The notes beneath the pieces were generated by a model. That model ran no database searches, was not told the DNA's origin, and was given only the letters and a program-made list of their open reading frames with translations. A DNA stretch of 64,000 nt, from positions 1,736,001 to 1,800,000 of the forward strand of contig NZ_CP012697.1 in the NCBI RefSeq assembly GCF_001314225.1, written 5' to 3'. The stretch is from Microbacterium sp. No. 7. GTDB taxonomy: Bacteria > Actinomycetota > Actinomycetes > Actinomycetales > Microbacteriaceae. A program made the translations under genes and the position numbers. Positions 17,727 through 26,152 of the stretch are shown here, piece by piece; position 1 is the stretch's first letter, and every line of letters begins with the position of its first letter.

Positions 17727-19166
17727 GTGCCTACACCCTTGCTGCTCGCGATCGGCGCGGCGGGCATCGCCCTGCTGCTCGTGCTGATCGTCCGCTTCAA
17801 AGTCAACGCCTTCCTGGCGTTGCTCATCACCAGCGTGCTCGTCGGTCTCGCGACCGGCGTGCCGCTCGCGAACGTGCCCGCGACCGAGACGACCCCCGAA
17901 CGACTCGGCATCATTCCGGCGATCATCGCCGGGATGGGCGGAACGCTCGGCTCCGTCGCCATCCTCGTCGCGCTGGGCTCCATGCTCGGCCGCATCATCG
18001 AGCTCTCGGGCGGCGCCTCGAGCCTCGCGGGGCGCTTCACGAAGCTGCTCGGACCGCGCCGCGTGTCGGGGGCGCTCACCGCGGCGGCGCTCGTGCTCGC
18101 GATCCCGGTCTTCTTCGACGTGGGATTCATCATCCTCGTGCCGATCGTCTACGGCTTCAGTCACGCCGCGGGCCTCAACCCGGTGAAGTTCGGCCTGCCG
18201 ATCGCGGGCATCATGCTCGCGGTGCACGTGGCGGTGCCGCCGCACCCGGGAATCGTCGGCGGGGCCGCGCTGCTCGGCGCCGACGTGGGCTGGCTCACGA
18301 TCCTCGGCATCCTCATCGCGATCCCGCTCGGCGTCCTGGCACACTTCGTGTCCAAGGTGCTGAACCGTCGTGAGTACCCCATGCTCGCGAGCACGAAGGA
18401 GATGTTCGACGCGTTCGGCGGCGGCGACGAGGTCGACGCCGCCGGTGCCTCCGCCGCGAAGACTGCGACGAAGACCCTCGCTCCGCCGTCGGCGGGCATG
18501 ATCCTGACGCTCATCATCACCCCGCTCGTGATGATCGGCCTCGGCACGACGGCCGCGACGCTGCTTCCGGCCGACTCGGCGCTGCGCGCCGTGCTCGGCT
18601 TCATCGGTGCGCCGGTCTTCGCGCTGCTCGTGACCGTCGTGCTCGCCGGCTACTTCCTCGGCATCCGCCGGGGCTGGAGCGCCGCGCACCTCTCCGACGT
18701 GTTCGAGGGCGCGCTCCCGCCCGCCGCGATCGTCATCCTGGTCACGGGCGCCGGCGGCGCGTTCGCCAGGATCCTGACGGAGTCGGGCATCGGCAAGGCT
18801 CTGGCCGACACGCTGCTCGCGACGGGGCTGCCGATCATCCTCATGGCCTTCCTGGTCTCGCTCGCGCTCCGGGCGGCACAGGGCTCGGCGACGGTCGCGA
18901 TCCTGACGACCGCCGGCCTGCTCTCGAGCGCGATCACCGGCGGCGGCTACTCCTCGCTGCAGATCGTGGTCATCGCGCTCGCGATCGCGTTCGGCGCCCT
19001 CGGCCTGTCGCACGTCAACGACTCGGGGTTCTGGGTCGTGACCCGCTACCTCGGACTGAGCGTCAGCGACGGCCTGCGCAGCTGGACGGTGCTGACGACG
19101 GTGCTCGGCGTGGCGGGCTTCCTGATCACGAGCGTCATCTGGCTCGTGGTCTCGGCCGCCGCGTAG
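17727..19166 (+). CDS. GntP-family sugar-acid permease
   Basis: A 479-aa integral membrane transporter of the gluconate:H+ symporter (GntP) family with about 12 helices. Family motifs include IPVFFDVGFIILVPI, VPPHPGIVG and LSHVNDSGFWVV. It is the third gene of the acid-sugar operon and presumably imports the substrate of the kinase and dehydrogenase. GAAGGAGAC lies upstream of GTG 17727. A strong hairpin follows the stop codon. Confidence 0.92.
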   Translation: MPTPLLLAIGAAGIALLLVLIVRFKVNAFLALLITSVLVGLATGVPLANVPATETTPERLGIIPAIIAGMGGTLGSVAILVALGSMLGRIIELSGGASSLAGRFTKLLGPRRVSGALTAAALVLAIPVFFDVGFIILVPIVYGFSHAAGLNPVKFGLPIAGIMLAVHVAVPPHPGIVGGAALLGADVGWLTILGILIAIPLGVLAHFVSKVLNRREYPMLASTKEMFDAFGGGDEVDAAGASAAKTATKTLAPPSAGMILTLIITPLVMIGLGTTAATLLPADSALRAVLGFIGAPVFALLVTVVLAGYFLGIRRGWSAAHLSDVFEGALPPAAIVILVTGAGGAFARILTESGIGKALADTLLATGLPIILMAFLVSLALRAAQGSATVAILTTAGLLSSAITGGGYSSLQIVVIALAIAFGALGLSHVNDSGFWVVTRYLGLSVSDGLRSWTVLTTVLGVAGFLITSVIWLVVSAAA

Positions 19167-19171
19167 GCCAT

Positions 19172-19205
19172 GGGTCCGGGCGCGGGACGACCTGCGCCCG
19201 GACCC
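19172..19205 (+). terminator. Terminator hairpin after GntP permease
   Basis: GGGTCCGGGCGC (19172-19183) and GCGCCCGGACCC (19194-19205) form a perfect 12-bp stem around a 10-base loop, starting 5 bases after the permease stop. No T tract follows, as is common in GC-rich actinobacteria. Confidence 0.75.
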
Positions 19206-19298
19206 TCCGGCTCTCATGAGCCCTCTGCAGAGAGAAGAAACCAGAATCCTTCGCACTCGGACCGGCGAAAGCCGCCGTGGAGGGATCGATCGAATGAG

Positions 19299-19304
19299 TA
19301 GGCT
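19299..19304 (+). promoter_or_regulatory. -10 element (TAGGCT) for glpX
   Basis: TAGGCT with a 7-base gap to ATG 19312; predicted leaderless start that also fixes the glpX start codon. Confidence 0.55.
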
Positions 19305-19311
19305 AGCGAAC

Positions 19312-20304
19312 ATGGTGAGTCTGAAGGCCGACATGAGCCCCCTGCATCCCGACCGCAACCTCGCGCTCGAGCTCGTGCGCGCCACCGAGGCGGCGGCGAT
19401 TCGCTCGGTGCCGTTCATCGGCCGAGGCCAGAAGGAGCTCGCCGACGGGGCGGCCGTCGACGCGATGCGCGCGTTCCTGCAGACCGTCGACTTCGCCGGC
19501 GTCGTCGTCATCGGCGAGGGCGAGAAGGACAACGCGCCCATGCTCTACAACGGCGAGCAGGTCGGCACCGGCGACGGCCCGCAGTGCGACATCGCCGTCG
19601 ACCCGATCGACGGCACCACGCTGACGGCCGAGGGGCGCAACAACGCGCTCTCGGTGCTCGCGGTCTCCGATCGCGGCTCGATGCTCGACGCATCGAGCGT
19701 GTTCTACATGGACAAGCTGGTCACGGGCCCCGCGGGCGTCGGCGTCGTCGACATCCGCCTGCCGATCGGCGAGAACATCCGCCTGCTCTCGAAGGCGATC
19801 GGCAAGCCCGTCGACGAGATCGTCGTCTCGGTGCTCAACCGCCCCCGGCACGCCCGCATCATCGAGGAGATCCGCGAGGCCGGTGCCGGCACGCGCCTCA
19901 TGAGCGACGGCGACGTCGCCGGCGGCATCAACGCGGCGCGTCACAACGCGCGCACCGACATGTGCGTCGGGGTCGGCGGCAGCCCCGAGGGCATCGTGAC
20001 CGCGTGCGCCATCAAGGCGCTGGGCGGCCACATCCAGGGCCGGCTGTGGCCGCGCGACGACGACGAGCGTCAGCGGGGCATCGACGCCGGTCTCCGCGTC
20101 GGCGACGACGAGGTCTACGAGGCCGACGACCTCGTCAAGGGCGACAACACGATCTTCGTCGCGACGGGCGTGACCAACGGCGAGCTCGTCGCGGGCGTGC
20201 GCCGCGAGGGCGACTACATCTACACGGAGTCGGTCGTGCTGCGCGGCCGGTCGGGAACGCTGCGCCGCATCTCGTCGGAGCACCTCACGTCGAAGTGGCT
20301 GTGA
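19312..20304 (+). CDS. glpX: Class II fructose-1,6-bisphosphatase
   Basis: GlpX dephosphorylates fructose-1,6-bisphosphate in gluconeogenesis. The metal-site motifs GEGEKDNAPML and AVDPIDGTT are present. 330 aa from ATG 19312, which is chosen over the in-frame ATG at 19216 because the TAGGCT hexamer lies 7 bases before it and homologues begin near SPLHPDRNLALELVRATE. It works opposite FbaA, encoded 5 kb upstream. Confidence 0.94.
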   Translation: MVSLKADMSPLHPDRNLALELVRATEAAAIRSVPFIGRGQKELADGAAVDAMRAFLQTVDFAGVVVIGEGEKDNAPMLYNGEQVGTGDGPQCDIAVDPIDGTTLTAEGRNNALSVLAVSDRGSMLDASSVFYMDKLVTGPAGVGVVDIRLPIGENIRLLSKAIGKPVDEIVVSVLNRPRHARIIEEIREAGAGTRLMSDGDVAGGINAARHNARTDMCVGVGGSPEGIVTACAIKALGGHIQGRLWPRDDDERQRGIDAGLRVGDDEVYEADDLVKGDNTIFVATGVTNGELVAGVRREGDYIYTESVVLRGRSGTLRRISSEHLTSKWL

Positions 20305-20307
20305 CGG

Positions 20308-20332
20308 TCTTCGGGGACTGATCGGCCGAAGA
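20308..20332 (+). terminator. Possible glpX terminator
   Basis: TCTTCGG (20308-20314) pairs with CCGAAGA (20326-20332) around an 11-base loop, and TCACGTTTTCG follows. It lies 3 bases after the glpX stop. Confidence 0.45.
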
Positions 20333-20482
20333 TCACGTTTTCGCGGCTTCCCGGTCGCGCTCAGGGTTCGTGCCGCGGGCTCTGGCACAATGGGCCGCGG
20401 TGTGCGGCGCATCCGACTGACCACTACCGGTCGGCACGGCGCGTCGGGCGCCCGCGCATGAGGTGATCCACGAGAGGCAGTC

Positions 20483-20668
20483 ATGTCCGCAGCATCCGAG
20501 CAGCCGCAGGTCCGTCCCGTCTCCGACGACCCGGCACGGCGACCCGACGTCCTCCTCCGCCGTCGCATGCCCGACGGGCACCAGGTGAGCGCGTGGTGGA
20601 TGATCGGCGCGTTCGCCTTCGTGACCGTGGGCGTCGTGCTCATGCTGAACGTCTTTCCCGCGAGCTGA
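20483..20668 (+). CDS. Small single-pass membrane protein
   Basis: A 61-aa protein: a polar, Arg/Pro-rich cytoplasmic N-terminus of about 37 residues and one C-terminal membrane helix (WWMIGAFAFVTVGVVLML). ATG 20483 has GAGAGGC upstream. It ends 7 bp before the convergent rmuC stop. The upstream 20333-20482 shows no other feature. Family not recognised. Confidence 0.6.
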   Translation: MSAASEQPQVRPVSDDPARRPDVLLRRRMPDGHQVSAWWMIGAFAFVTVGVVLMLNVFPAS

Positions 20669-20675
20669 GGGGCCT

Positions 20676-21974
20676 TCACGGGGTCAGCCGTGACCTCAGC
20701 TCGCCGATCTCGGCGGCCGTCCCCTCCTCCCGGGGCGGGGCAGCGTCGTCCTGCGCGTGCAGCAGCTCGGGAGCCGTGAGCGGTCGCGTGCCGCGATCGA
20801 TGACCGCCGGCGCGGCGACGGCGTCGAGTCTCGTGTCGTCGATGCCCGGGAACTTGCGCGCCGTCACGAGCACGCGCGTCTCGAGCGAGCCGACGAACCG
20901 GTTGTAGCTGTCGACCGTGCGCTCGATGGCCCGCCGCAGCTCGTCGGCGTGCGTCGTGAGCGAGCCGAGCCGGCGGTACAGCTCGGTGCCCAGGTCGAAC
21001 AGGCGCCGCGCCTCCGACGACACGTCGTGTTGGGTCCACGTGTACGCCACGGTCTTGAGCACCGCCCAGAGGTTCACGGGCGAGGCGAGGGCGACGCGCC
21101 GCGAGAACGCGTAGTCGAGCAGCGTCGGGTCCTCGTCGAGGGCGGATGCCAGCAGCGACTCGCTCGGCAGGAAGCACACGACGAACTCGGGGCTCGCCGT
21201 CAGGCCTGCCCAGTAGCTCTTCTTCGCCAGCGCGTCGACGTGCGCCCGCACCGCCGCGACGTGCGCGGCGAGCAGCGACGCGCGTCGCGTCGCCTCGGCG
21301 CCGGTCGCGGTGACGGGGATCTCGCTCGCCGCGAGGTAGGCGTCGAGCGGCGCCTTCGCATCGACCGCGAGCGCCTTGCCGCCGGGCAGGCGCACGACCA
21401 TGTCGGGTCGTCCCGCGCCGGCGTCGCTCGTGACGGTCGCCTGCAGCTCGAAGTCGACGTAGCGGGTGAGCCCCGCCGCCTCGACCACGCGACGCAGCTG
21501 CGTCTCGCCCCACACGCCGCGCACCGAGCCCGAGCGCAGCGCGCCCGCCAGCGACTCGGTCGTCGCGCGCAGCGCCTCGTTCTGCTCGGCGGTGCGCCGC
21601 AGCTGCTCGGCGACCGAGCCCAGCTGCTCGTGCCGCTCGCGCTCCAGCTGGTCGACGCGCGTCTGCATGGCCTGCAGGCTCTCGCTCACGGGGGCGAGGG
21701 CGCGCAGCACCAGCTGCTCGCGCCGCTCGCGCTCGTCGCGGGCGGCCTGCTCGTCGCGCGCCCGGTCGGCGAGCTCGCGGGTCAGCGTGCGCTGCTGGTC
21801 GAACTGCGCGGCGAGCGCCGCGTACGCGGCCTCGTTCGCCGCGAGCTTCGCGGTGAGCGCGGCGCGCGCCGCCTCGCCGCGTGCGGCGCCGCGCGCGGAG
21901 GCGGCGAACCACCCGGCGAGGAGCCCGGCGAGCAGGCACAGCACGGCGAGGGCGACAGAGGCGACGGCATCCAT
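20676..21974 (-). CDS. rmuC: RmuC-family DNA recombination protein
   Basis: A 432-aa RmuC-like protein. The N-terminal membrane helix (VALAVLCLLAGLLAGWF) is followed by a long coiled coil (about 30-150, rich in Glu, Arg, Gln and Ala), then the PD-(D/E)XK-like RmuC domain with RPDMVVRLPGGKALAVDAKAP, FVVCFLPSE and NLWAVLKTVAYTW. RmuC limits DNA inversions at short inverted repeats in E. coli. ATG 21974 puts the helix at the extreme N-terminus. The dnaQ-like gene ends 58 bp upstream. Confidence 0.9.
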   Translation of the reverse strand: MDAVASVALAVLCLLAGLLAGWFAASARGAARGEAARAALTAKLAANEAAYAALAAQFDQQRTLTRELADRARDEQAARDERERREQLVLRALAPVSESLQAMQTRVDQLERERHEQLGSVAEQLRRTAEQNEALRATTESLAGALRSGSVRGVWGETQLRRVVEAAGLTRYVDFELQATVTSDAGAGRPDMVVRLPGGKALAVDAKAPLDAYLAASEIPVTATGAEATRRASLLAAHVAAVRAHVDALAKKSYWAGLTASPEFVVCFLPSESLLASALDEDPTLLDYAFSRRVALASPVNLWAVLKTVAYTWTQHDVSSEARRLFDLGTELYRRLGSLTTHADELRRAIERTVDSYNRFVGSLETRVLVTARKFPGIDDTRLDAVAAPAVIDRGTRPLTAPELLHAQDDAAPPREEGTAAEIGELRSRLTP

Positions 21975-22032
21975 GACCTCAGCATGCCCGCACCCTCCGA
22001 CATCCGCCGGAGCCCGCCCCGCGGGGAGCGGA

Positions 22033-22617
22033 TCAGGCCGCCGCAGGGGCGGCGGCGGGCAGCTGCGACAGCCGCAGCCCGAGGGCCGCCGCGAGCTGCG
22101 CGACGTCGCCGGCACGCGCGCGCCGGGCGGCGTCGATCACGATGTGCGCGCACGCGAGGGCGTCGGAGACGGCGTCGTGGTGCCGCAGATCGGTGAAGCC
22201 GGCCGCGGCGGCCGCGAGCGGCAGGCGGTAGGAGTCGAGCGCGTAGGTCTTGCGCGCCACCTGCACGCTGCAGAGGTAGCGATAGGGTTCCCACGCCGAG
22301 CCGGTGGCCTCGCACGCGCTGCGCAGCACGCGCATGTCGAACCCCGCGTTGTGCGCGACGAGCACGTCGGCGCCGACGAACGCGGCGAGATCGGGGAGCT
22401 GATCTGCCCAGCCCTTGGCGTGGACGACGTGCTCCGCGGCGATGCCGTGGATGCCCGTGTTGAGCTCGAAGAACCGGTCGTGGCCCGCCGGAGGACGGAT
22501 GAGCCAGCCGGCCCGATCGACGACGCGGCCGCCGCGCACGCGCGCGAGCCCGACCGCGCACGCCGACGCGCTCGAGGAGTTCGCCGTCTCGAAGTCGATC
22601 GCAGTGAACTCCAGCAT
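22033..22617 (-). CDS. DnaQ-like 3'-5' exonuclease (DEDDh)
   Basis: A 194-aa single-domain exonuclease. All DEDDh residues are visible: D8 and E10 (AIDFETA), D94 (NAGFDMRVL), H147 and D152 (RHHDAVSDA). It is too short to be a polymerase, so it is a stand-alone epsilon-type or RNase T-like nuclease. ATG 22617 is the first in-frame start next to the conserved EFTAIDFE. It is divergent from the methyltransferase gene. Confidence 0.9.
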   Translation of the reverse strand: MLEFTAIDFETANSSSASACAVGLARVRGGRVVDRAGWLIRPPAGHDRFFELNTGIHGIAAEHVVHAKGWADQLPDLAAFVGADVLVAHNAGFDMRVLRSACEATGSAWEPYRYLCSVQVARKTYALDSYRLPLAAAAAGFTDLRHHDAVSDALACAHIVIDAARRARAGDVAQLAAALGLRLSQLPAAAPAAA

Positions 22618-22682
22618 GGCTCCAGCCTCGCTCGCCGACGCCGATCCGCGCGACAGGCGCGCCGCGGGACGGCGACCCCGCG

Positions 22683-22688
22683 TAGGGT
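22683..22688 (+). promoter_or_regulatory. -10 element (TAGGGT) for methyltransferase gene
   Basis: TAGGGT, 6-base gap, ATG 22695; leaderless arrangement. Confidence 0.55.
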
Positions 22689-22694
22689 CGAAGC

Positions 22695-23444
22695 ATGGCG
22701 AACGCGGACGACCTGGCGACATCATTCGGGCAAGCGGCCGACGTCTACGAGCGGGGACGTCCCGAGTATCCGGCCGAGGCCGTCGCGTGGATGCTGGAGC
22801 CGGTGCGCCGGCATGACCGCTGGCCGCGCGTCGCCGACGTCGGCGCGGGAACGGGCAAGCTCACGCGCGCCCTCGTCGACGCCGGGGCCGAGGTCGTCGC
22901 CGTCGACCCCGACGCCGACATGCTCCAGGCACTGCGCGACGCGGTGCCCGGCGTGCCCACGTTCGTCGGCGCCGCCGAGCGGATGCCCCTGCCCGACGCG
23001 GCCCTCGACGCCGTCGTGCTGGGGCAGGCGTGGCACTGGGTCGATCCCGCCGCCGCATCCGCGGAGGTCGCGCGCGTCGTGCGCTCCGGCGGTGTGCTGG
23101 GGCTCGTCTGGAACGTGCGCGACGAGGACGTGCCGTGGGTGCATCGGCTCACCGGCATCATGAAGGGCAGCAACGCCGAGCGCATGCTCGCGGCCGGAGA
23201 CCCGCCCATCGCGGCGCCGTTCGCGGGGCTGGAGCGTGAGACCTGGCGGTGGTCGCGGGCCGTGACGCGCGAGACCCTCACCGCGATGGTGCGCTCCCGC
23301 AGCTACATCATCACGGCGCCCGACGACGAGAAGGCGCGCATCGACCGCGAGACCGCCGAGCTGTTCGACGAGATCGGCGCCGTGGGCGAGCGGCTGGTCG
23401 AGCTGCCGTACGTCACGCAGGCGTTCCGCAGCATCCGCCCGTAG
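22695..23444 (+). CDS. Class I SAM-dependent methyltransferase
   Basis: A 249-aa methyltransferase of the Methyltransf_11 group. The SAM-binding motif I is VADVGAGTGKLTRAL (residues about 46-60), followed by the acidic VVAVDPDADML. GQAWHWVDP is the family motif in the region after motif IV. The substrate is unknown; it resembles small-molecule methyltransferases near the trans-aconitate type. The leaderless start fixes ATG 22695. Confidence 0.85.
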   Translation: MANADDLATSFGQAADVYERGRPEYPAEAVAWMLEPVRRHDRWPRVADVGAGTGKLTRALVDAGAEVVAVDPDADMLQALRDAVPGVPTFVGAAERMPLPDAALDAVVLGQAWHWVDPAAASAEVARVVRSGGVLGLVWNVRDEDVPWVHRLTGIMKGSNAERMLAAGDPPIAAPFAGLERETWRWSRAVTRETLTAMVRSRSYIITAPDDEKARIDRETAELFDEIGAVGERLVELPYVTQAFRSIRP

Positions 23445-23478
23445 CGGCCGCCCGGCACGGGCGCGGGCCATCCGCCGG

Positions 23479-23484
23479 TAGGCT
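23479..23484 (+). promoter_or_regulatory. -10 element (TAGGCT) for ychF
   Basis: TAGGCT lies 8 bases before GTG 23493 and only 2 before the other candidate, GTG 23487, which favours 23493. Confidence 0.5.
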
Positions 23485-23492
23485 GGGTGCCC

Positions 23493-24566
23493 GTGGCTCT
23501 CACCATCGGAATCGTCGGTCTCCCGAACGTCGGCAAGTCGACCCTCTTCAACGCCCTCACCAAGAACCAGGTGCTCGCGGCGAACTACCCGTTCGCGACG
23601 ATCGAGCCGAACGTCGGGGTGGTGAACCTCCCCGACCCGCGTCTCGACACGCTCGCCGGGATCTTCGGCTCCGAGCGCATCCTGCCCGCCGCCGTGTCGT
23701 TCGTCGACATCGCCGGCATCGTGCGCGGAGCGAGCGAGGGCGAGGGGCTCGGCAACCAGTTCCTCGCGAACATCCGCGAGGCCGACGCGATCGCGCAGGT
23801 CGTGCGCGGCTTCGCCGACGGCGACGTCGTGCACGTCGACGGCAAGGTCGACCCGGCATCCGACATGGAGACGATCAACGCCGAGCTGCAGCTCGCCGAC
23901 CTGCAGACCCTCGAGAAGGCCATCGCGCGCTACGAGAAGGAAGTGCGCGGCAAGAAGCTCGACCCCGTCGTGCTCGAGACCGCGAAGGCCGCGCAGGACG
24001 CCCTGCAGCGCGGCGAGCTGCTGTCGGCGACGGGCATCGACCTCGGGCCGATCAAGGAGCTGGGGCTGCTCACCGCCAAGCCCTTCATCTTCGTGTTCAA
24101 CGTCGACGAGGCCGTGCTGACCGACGACGTTCGCAAGGCCGCGCTCGCCGCCCTCGTCGCCCCCGCGCAGGCCGTGTTCCTCGACGCGAAGATCGAGTCG
24201 GAGCTCATCGACCTCGACCCCGAGGATGCCGCCGAGCTGCTGGCGTCGACGGGTCAGACCGAGTCGGGTCTCGACCAGCTCGCGCGCATCGGCTTCGACA
24301 CCCTCGGCCTGCAGACCTATCTCACGGCCGGGCCGAAGGAGGCGCGCGCCTGGACGATCGGCAAGGGCTGGAAGGCGCCGCAGGCCGCGGGCGTCATCCA
24401 CACCGACTTCGAGAAGGGCTTCATCAAGGCCGAGGTCATCTCGTTCGAGGACCTCGTCGCGACCGGATCCGTCGTCGAGGCCCGTGCGAAGGGCAAGGCC
24501 CGCCTCGAGGGCAAGGACTACGTCATGCAGGACGGGGACGTGGTGGAGTTCCGCTTCAACGTGTGA
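23493..24566 (+). CDS. ychF: Ribosome-associated ATPase YchF (OLA1 family)
   Basis: YchF is a TRAFAC P-loop protein that binds ribosomes and prefers ATP to GTP. Residues 9-17 are the P loop (GLPNVGKST), followed by the switch region FVDIAGIVRGAS. The C-terminal TGS domain ends in DGDVVEFRFNV. The 357-aa length is standard. Start GTG 23493 gives the usual N-terminus ALTIGIVGLPN. Its last ~30 bp are repeated four more times in the next 3 kb, suggesting that the 3' end serves as an insertion target. Confidence 0.95.
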   Translation: MALTIGIVGLPNVGKSTLFNALTKNQVLAANYPFATIEPNVGVVNLPDPRLDTLAGIFGSERILPAAVSFVDIAGIVRGASEGEGLGNQFLANIREADAIAQVVRGFADGDVVHVDGKVDPASDMETINAELQLADLQTLEKAIARYEKEVRGKKLDPVVLETAKAAQDALQRGELLSATGIDLGPIKELGLLTAKPFIFVFNVDEAVLTDDVRKAALAALVAPAQAVFLDAKIESELIDLDPEDAAELLASTGQTESGLDQLARIGFDTLGLQTYLTAGPKEARAWTIGKGWKAPQAAGVIHTDFEKGFIKAEVISFEDLVATGSVVEARAKGKARLEGKDYVMQDGDVVEFRFNV

Positions 24567-24569
24567 CCC
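24537..24569 (+). repeat. ychF-tail repeat, copy 0 (native)
   Basis: The last 10 codons of ychF plus 3 bases: GACGTGGTGGAGTTCC, then GCTTCAACGTGTGACCC. It serves as the reference for the copies below. Confidence 0.8.
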
Positions 24570-24671
24570 GGGTCGGTCATCGAGCGATCAAAGCGGATAG
24601 AAACGGGCCGAACTCCCGGATGGCACGCGCAGAGCGGTGACGTCGAGGGACTCGGGCGTGCGTCGATGCGG

Positions 24672-25088
24672 TCAGTCCAGTTCCAGGCGAACGTCCGGGT
24701 CGTGTGCGGCGAACACGTCCTGGACGATCTCGAAGTAGGTCTTCCCCTCGCCGGACATCAGCGCGTCCCGTTGCGCACGGATCGCTCGCACGTCGAAGGA
24801 GTGCGGGTGACGGAGCTTGTCCTCAAGCCAGCGCTCGGTCGCTGCCCGGCCGAGGGCTTCCCGACTGCGCCCGTGATCCGCCCAGACGAACACCGTCGGA
24901 CCGACGGCGCTTCTCGGGCTGAAGCGGTACAGCACGTCGTCGAGCGCATCCAGGCTTGCGCCGAGCTCCCAGTCCTCCTCCTTCATCAGCAACGCGTTCA
25001 GCTGCGCGTACAGATCCTCGATCGTGTCGATGCGGGCACCCTCGATGCGGAACACCTGAGCGGAACCGCCACGGGACTCTTCGGCCAT
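24672..25088 (-). CDS. Barstar-family ribonuclease inhibitor-like protein
   Basis: A 138-aa acidic protein with the barstar-like core: IEGARIDTIEDLYAQLN, then WELGASLDALDDVLYRF, and a C-terminal TYFEIVQDVFAAH segment. Barstar proteins bind and block barnase-type ribonucleases. No barnase-like gene is visible nearby, so it is either an orphan immunity gene or has another partner. ATG 25088 is the natural start; longer extensions lack support. It lies antisense between ychF-tail copies 0 and 1, with lower GC than the flanking core genes. Confidence 0.7.
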   Translation of the reverse strand: MAEESRGGSAQVFRIEGARIDTIEDLYAQLNALLMKEEDWELGASLDALDDVLYRFSPRSAVGPTVFVWADHGRSREALGRAATERWLEDKLRHPHSFDVRAIRAQRDALMSGEGKTYFEIVQDVFAAHDPDVRLELD

Positions 25089-25207
25089 GCTCCGAGTCTG
25101 ACAGACGCCGCGCGCACCGGTCGGGAGCGCGCTCGCCGGCCTTCGCCGACGTCGCCGGTGGCGCGGGCTTGGTGCTTCAGCACTCGTGAGCGTAGACGCC
25201 CCTCTGT

Positions 25208-25245
25208 GACGTGACCCAGTCGAGCTCCGGTTCGACGCGTGACCC
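25208..25245 (+). repeat. ychF-tail-like repeat, copy 1
   Basis: GACGTGACCC joined to AGTCGAGCTCCGG and TTCGACGCGTGACCC. The last 28 bp match the ychF tail at 22 positions. It looks like the end of one repeat joined to a second, incomplete repeat. Confidence 0.6.
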
Positions 25246-25263
25246 CCGCGTGCGGTCCGTTCG

Positions 25264-25416
25264 ATGGAAGCCGAGGTGCGTGACATCCTCACCAAGGCGG
25301 CTCAGCGTCCGAACATCGGCGTCGCGTTGATGCACGCCGCGCGGAGCGCCGGGGGAGCCGATGATCTTCTTGTTCCTGATCGCGACGATGTCGCTCGCGC
25401 GGTGAACTTCGAATGA
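25264..25416 (+). pseudogene. FitA-like antitoxin remnant (C-terminal half)
   Basis: Fifty codons from ATG 25264 to the TGA at 25414-25416. MEAEVRDILTKA and the RAVNFE ending match the C-terminal half of FitA-type ribbon-helix-helix antitoxins (the family's GRSMEAEVR segment). The DNA-binding N-terminus is missing: the upstream sequence is copy 1 of the ychF-tail repeat. The stop overlaps the next start as ATGA, the usual fitA-fitB junction. It is probably a deletion product made at the repeat. Confidence 0.65.
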
Positions 25417-25781
25417 TCGTCCTTGACACCAACGTGATCTCCGAGCTCTTCCGTCGAGACCCCGATGCGCGGGTGGCGTCATGGCTGGAGTCGCTCGATG
25501 ACGAGGTCGCGATCACGGCCGTGACGCTCGCCGAACTGCTCGCCGGCGTCCGCAGGATGCCGGAACGGCGGCGCAGAGCAGAGCTCGAGAGAGCGGTGGT
25601 GGCGGCCCAGCGAAGCGCACGGCACGCCGCGCGGTCCGTGACGAGATCTCGTCACAGCAGGTCGAGCCGCAGTTCAGCTGGAGACGATCGCACTGTCGAT
25701 GGTCATGAGTGGTGCGACATCTGCGGTGATCGGCTCTGGGTCCCGAGCCACGGTTTCGACCGATGCCTATCGGCGACGTGA
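25413..25781 (+). pseudogene. FitB/VapC-like PIN toxin, decayed
   Basis: The first ~57 codons are a clear PIN domain (MIVLDTNVISELFRR, then VAITAVTLAELLAGVRRMPE) with the first catalytic Asp (D5) and the Glu of TLAELL. After about codon 60 the frame turns into Arg/Ser-rich sequence unlike any PIN domain, and the later catalytic Asp residues are absent, so a frameshift or recombination has broken it. It is paired with the truncated FitA remnant. Confidence 0.65.
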
Positions 25782-25800
25782 CCCGGTGGAGCTCCGGTTC
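25775..25800 (+). repeat. ychF-tail-like repeat, copy 2
   Basis: GACGTGACCC followed by GGTGGAGCTCCGGTTC. It matches copy 1 at 24 of 26 positions and the ychF tail over GGTGGAG.TCCG.TTC, after which similarity stops. Confidence 0.6.
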
Positions 25801-25878
25801 TCGAACTGACGATGGGGACGAGAGCCGCACCCTGGTGCGGTCGAGCGCCGCTTCGTGCGATCGCAGAATCGGCCGCTG

Positions 25879-25908
25879 TTGCGTGCACGCATGATATCGT
25901 GATATCAA
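25879..25908 (+). promoter_or_regulatory. Promoter and operator of RHH/VapC pair
   Basis: TTGCGT (25879-25884), 18-bp spacer, TATCAA (25903-25908). The inverted repeat TGATATC-GT-GATATCA (25892-25907) overlaps the -10, the expected place for autorepression by the ribbon-helix-helix antitoxin. Confidence 0.55.
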
Positions 25909-25927
25909 GCAGACCCTGGAGGTGGTT

Positions 25928-26152
25928 ATGACGAACGTGCTGATTCGCGGACTGAGCGATGCCGCTGTCGAGCGGATCGATGCGGAGGCGGCCGCGCTGG
26001 GGCTGTCTCGCAACGAGTTCCTTCGACGTCGGCTTGAGCTGGAGGCGTCTGCGGCGATGGTCGCCACGGTTACCGCCGATGACTGGAATCGATCTGCCGC
26101 GACCTTCGGCGACCTCGCCGATCCCGGAGTCATGGACGCCGCGTGGCGGTGA
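25928..26152 (+). CDS. vapB: Ribbon-helix-helix (VapB-type) antitoxin
   Basis: A 74-aa protein. The N-terminal ribbon-helix-helix fold ([19 protein letters not shown], then [14 protein letters not shown]) binds DNA, and the C-terminal tail ([15 protein letters not shown]) would occupy the toxin. GGAGG lies 5 bases before ATG 25928. Its 3' end overlaps the toxin gene by 10 bp. It is complete, unlike the neighbouring FitA remnant. Confidence 0.85.
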   Translation: MTNVLIRGLSDAAVERIDAEAAALGLSRNEFLRRRLELEASAAMVATVTADDWNRSAATFGDLADPGVMDAAWR

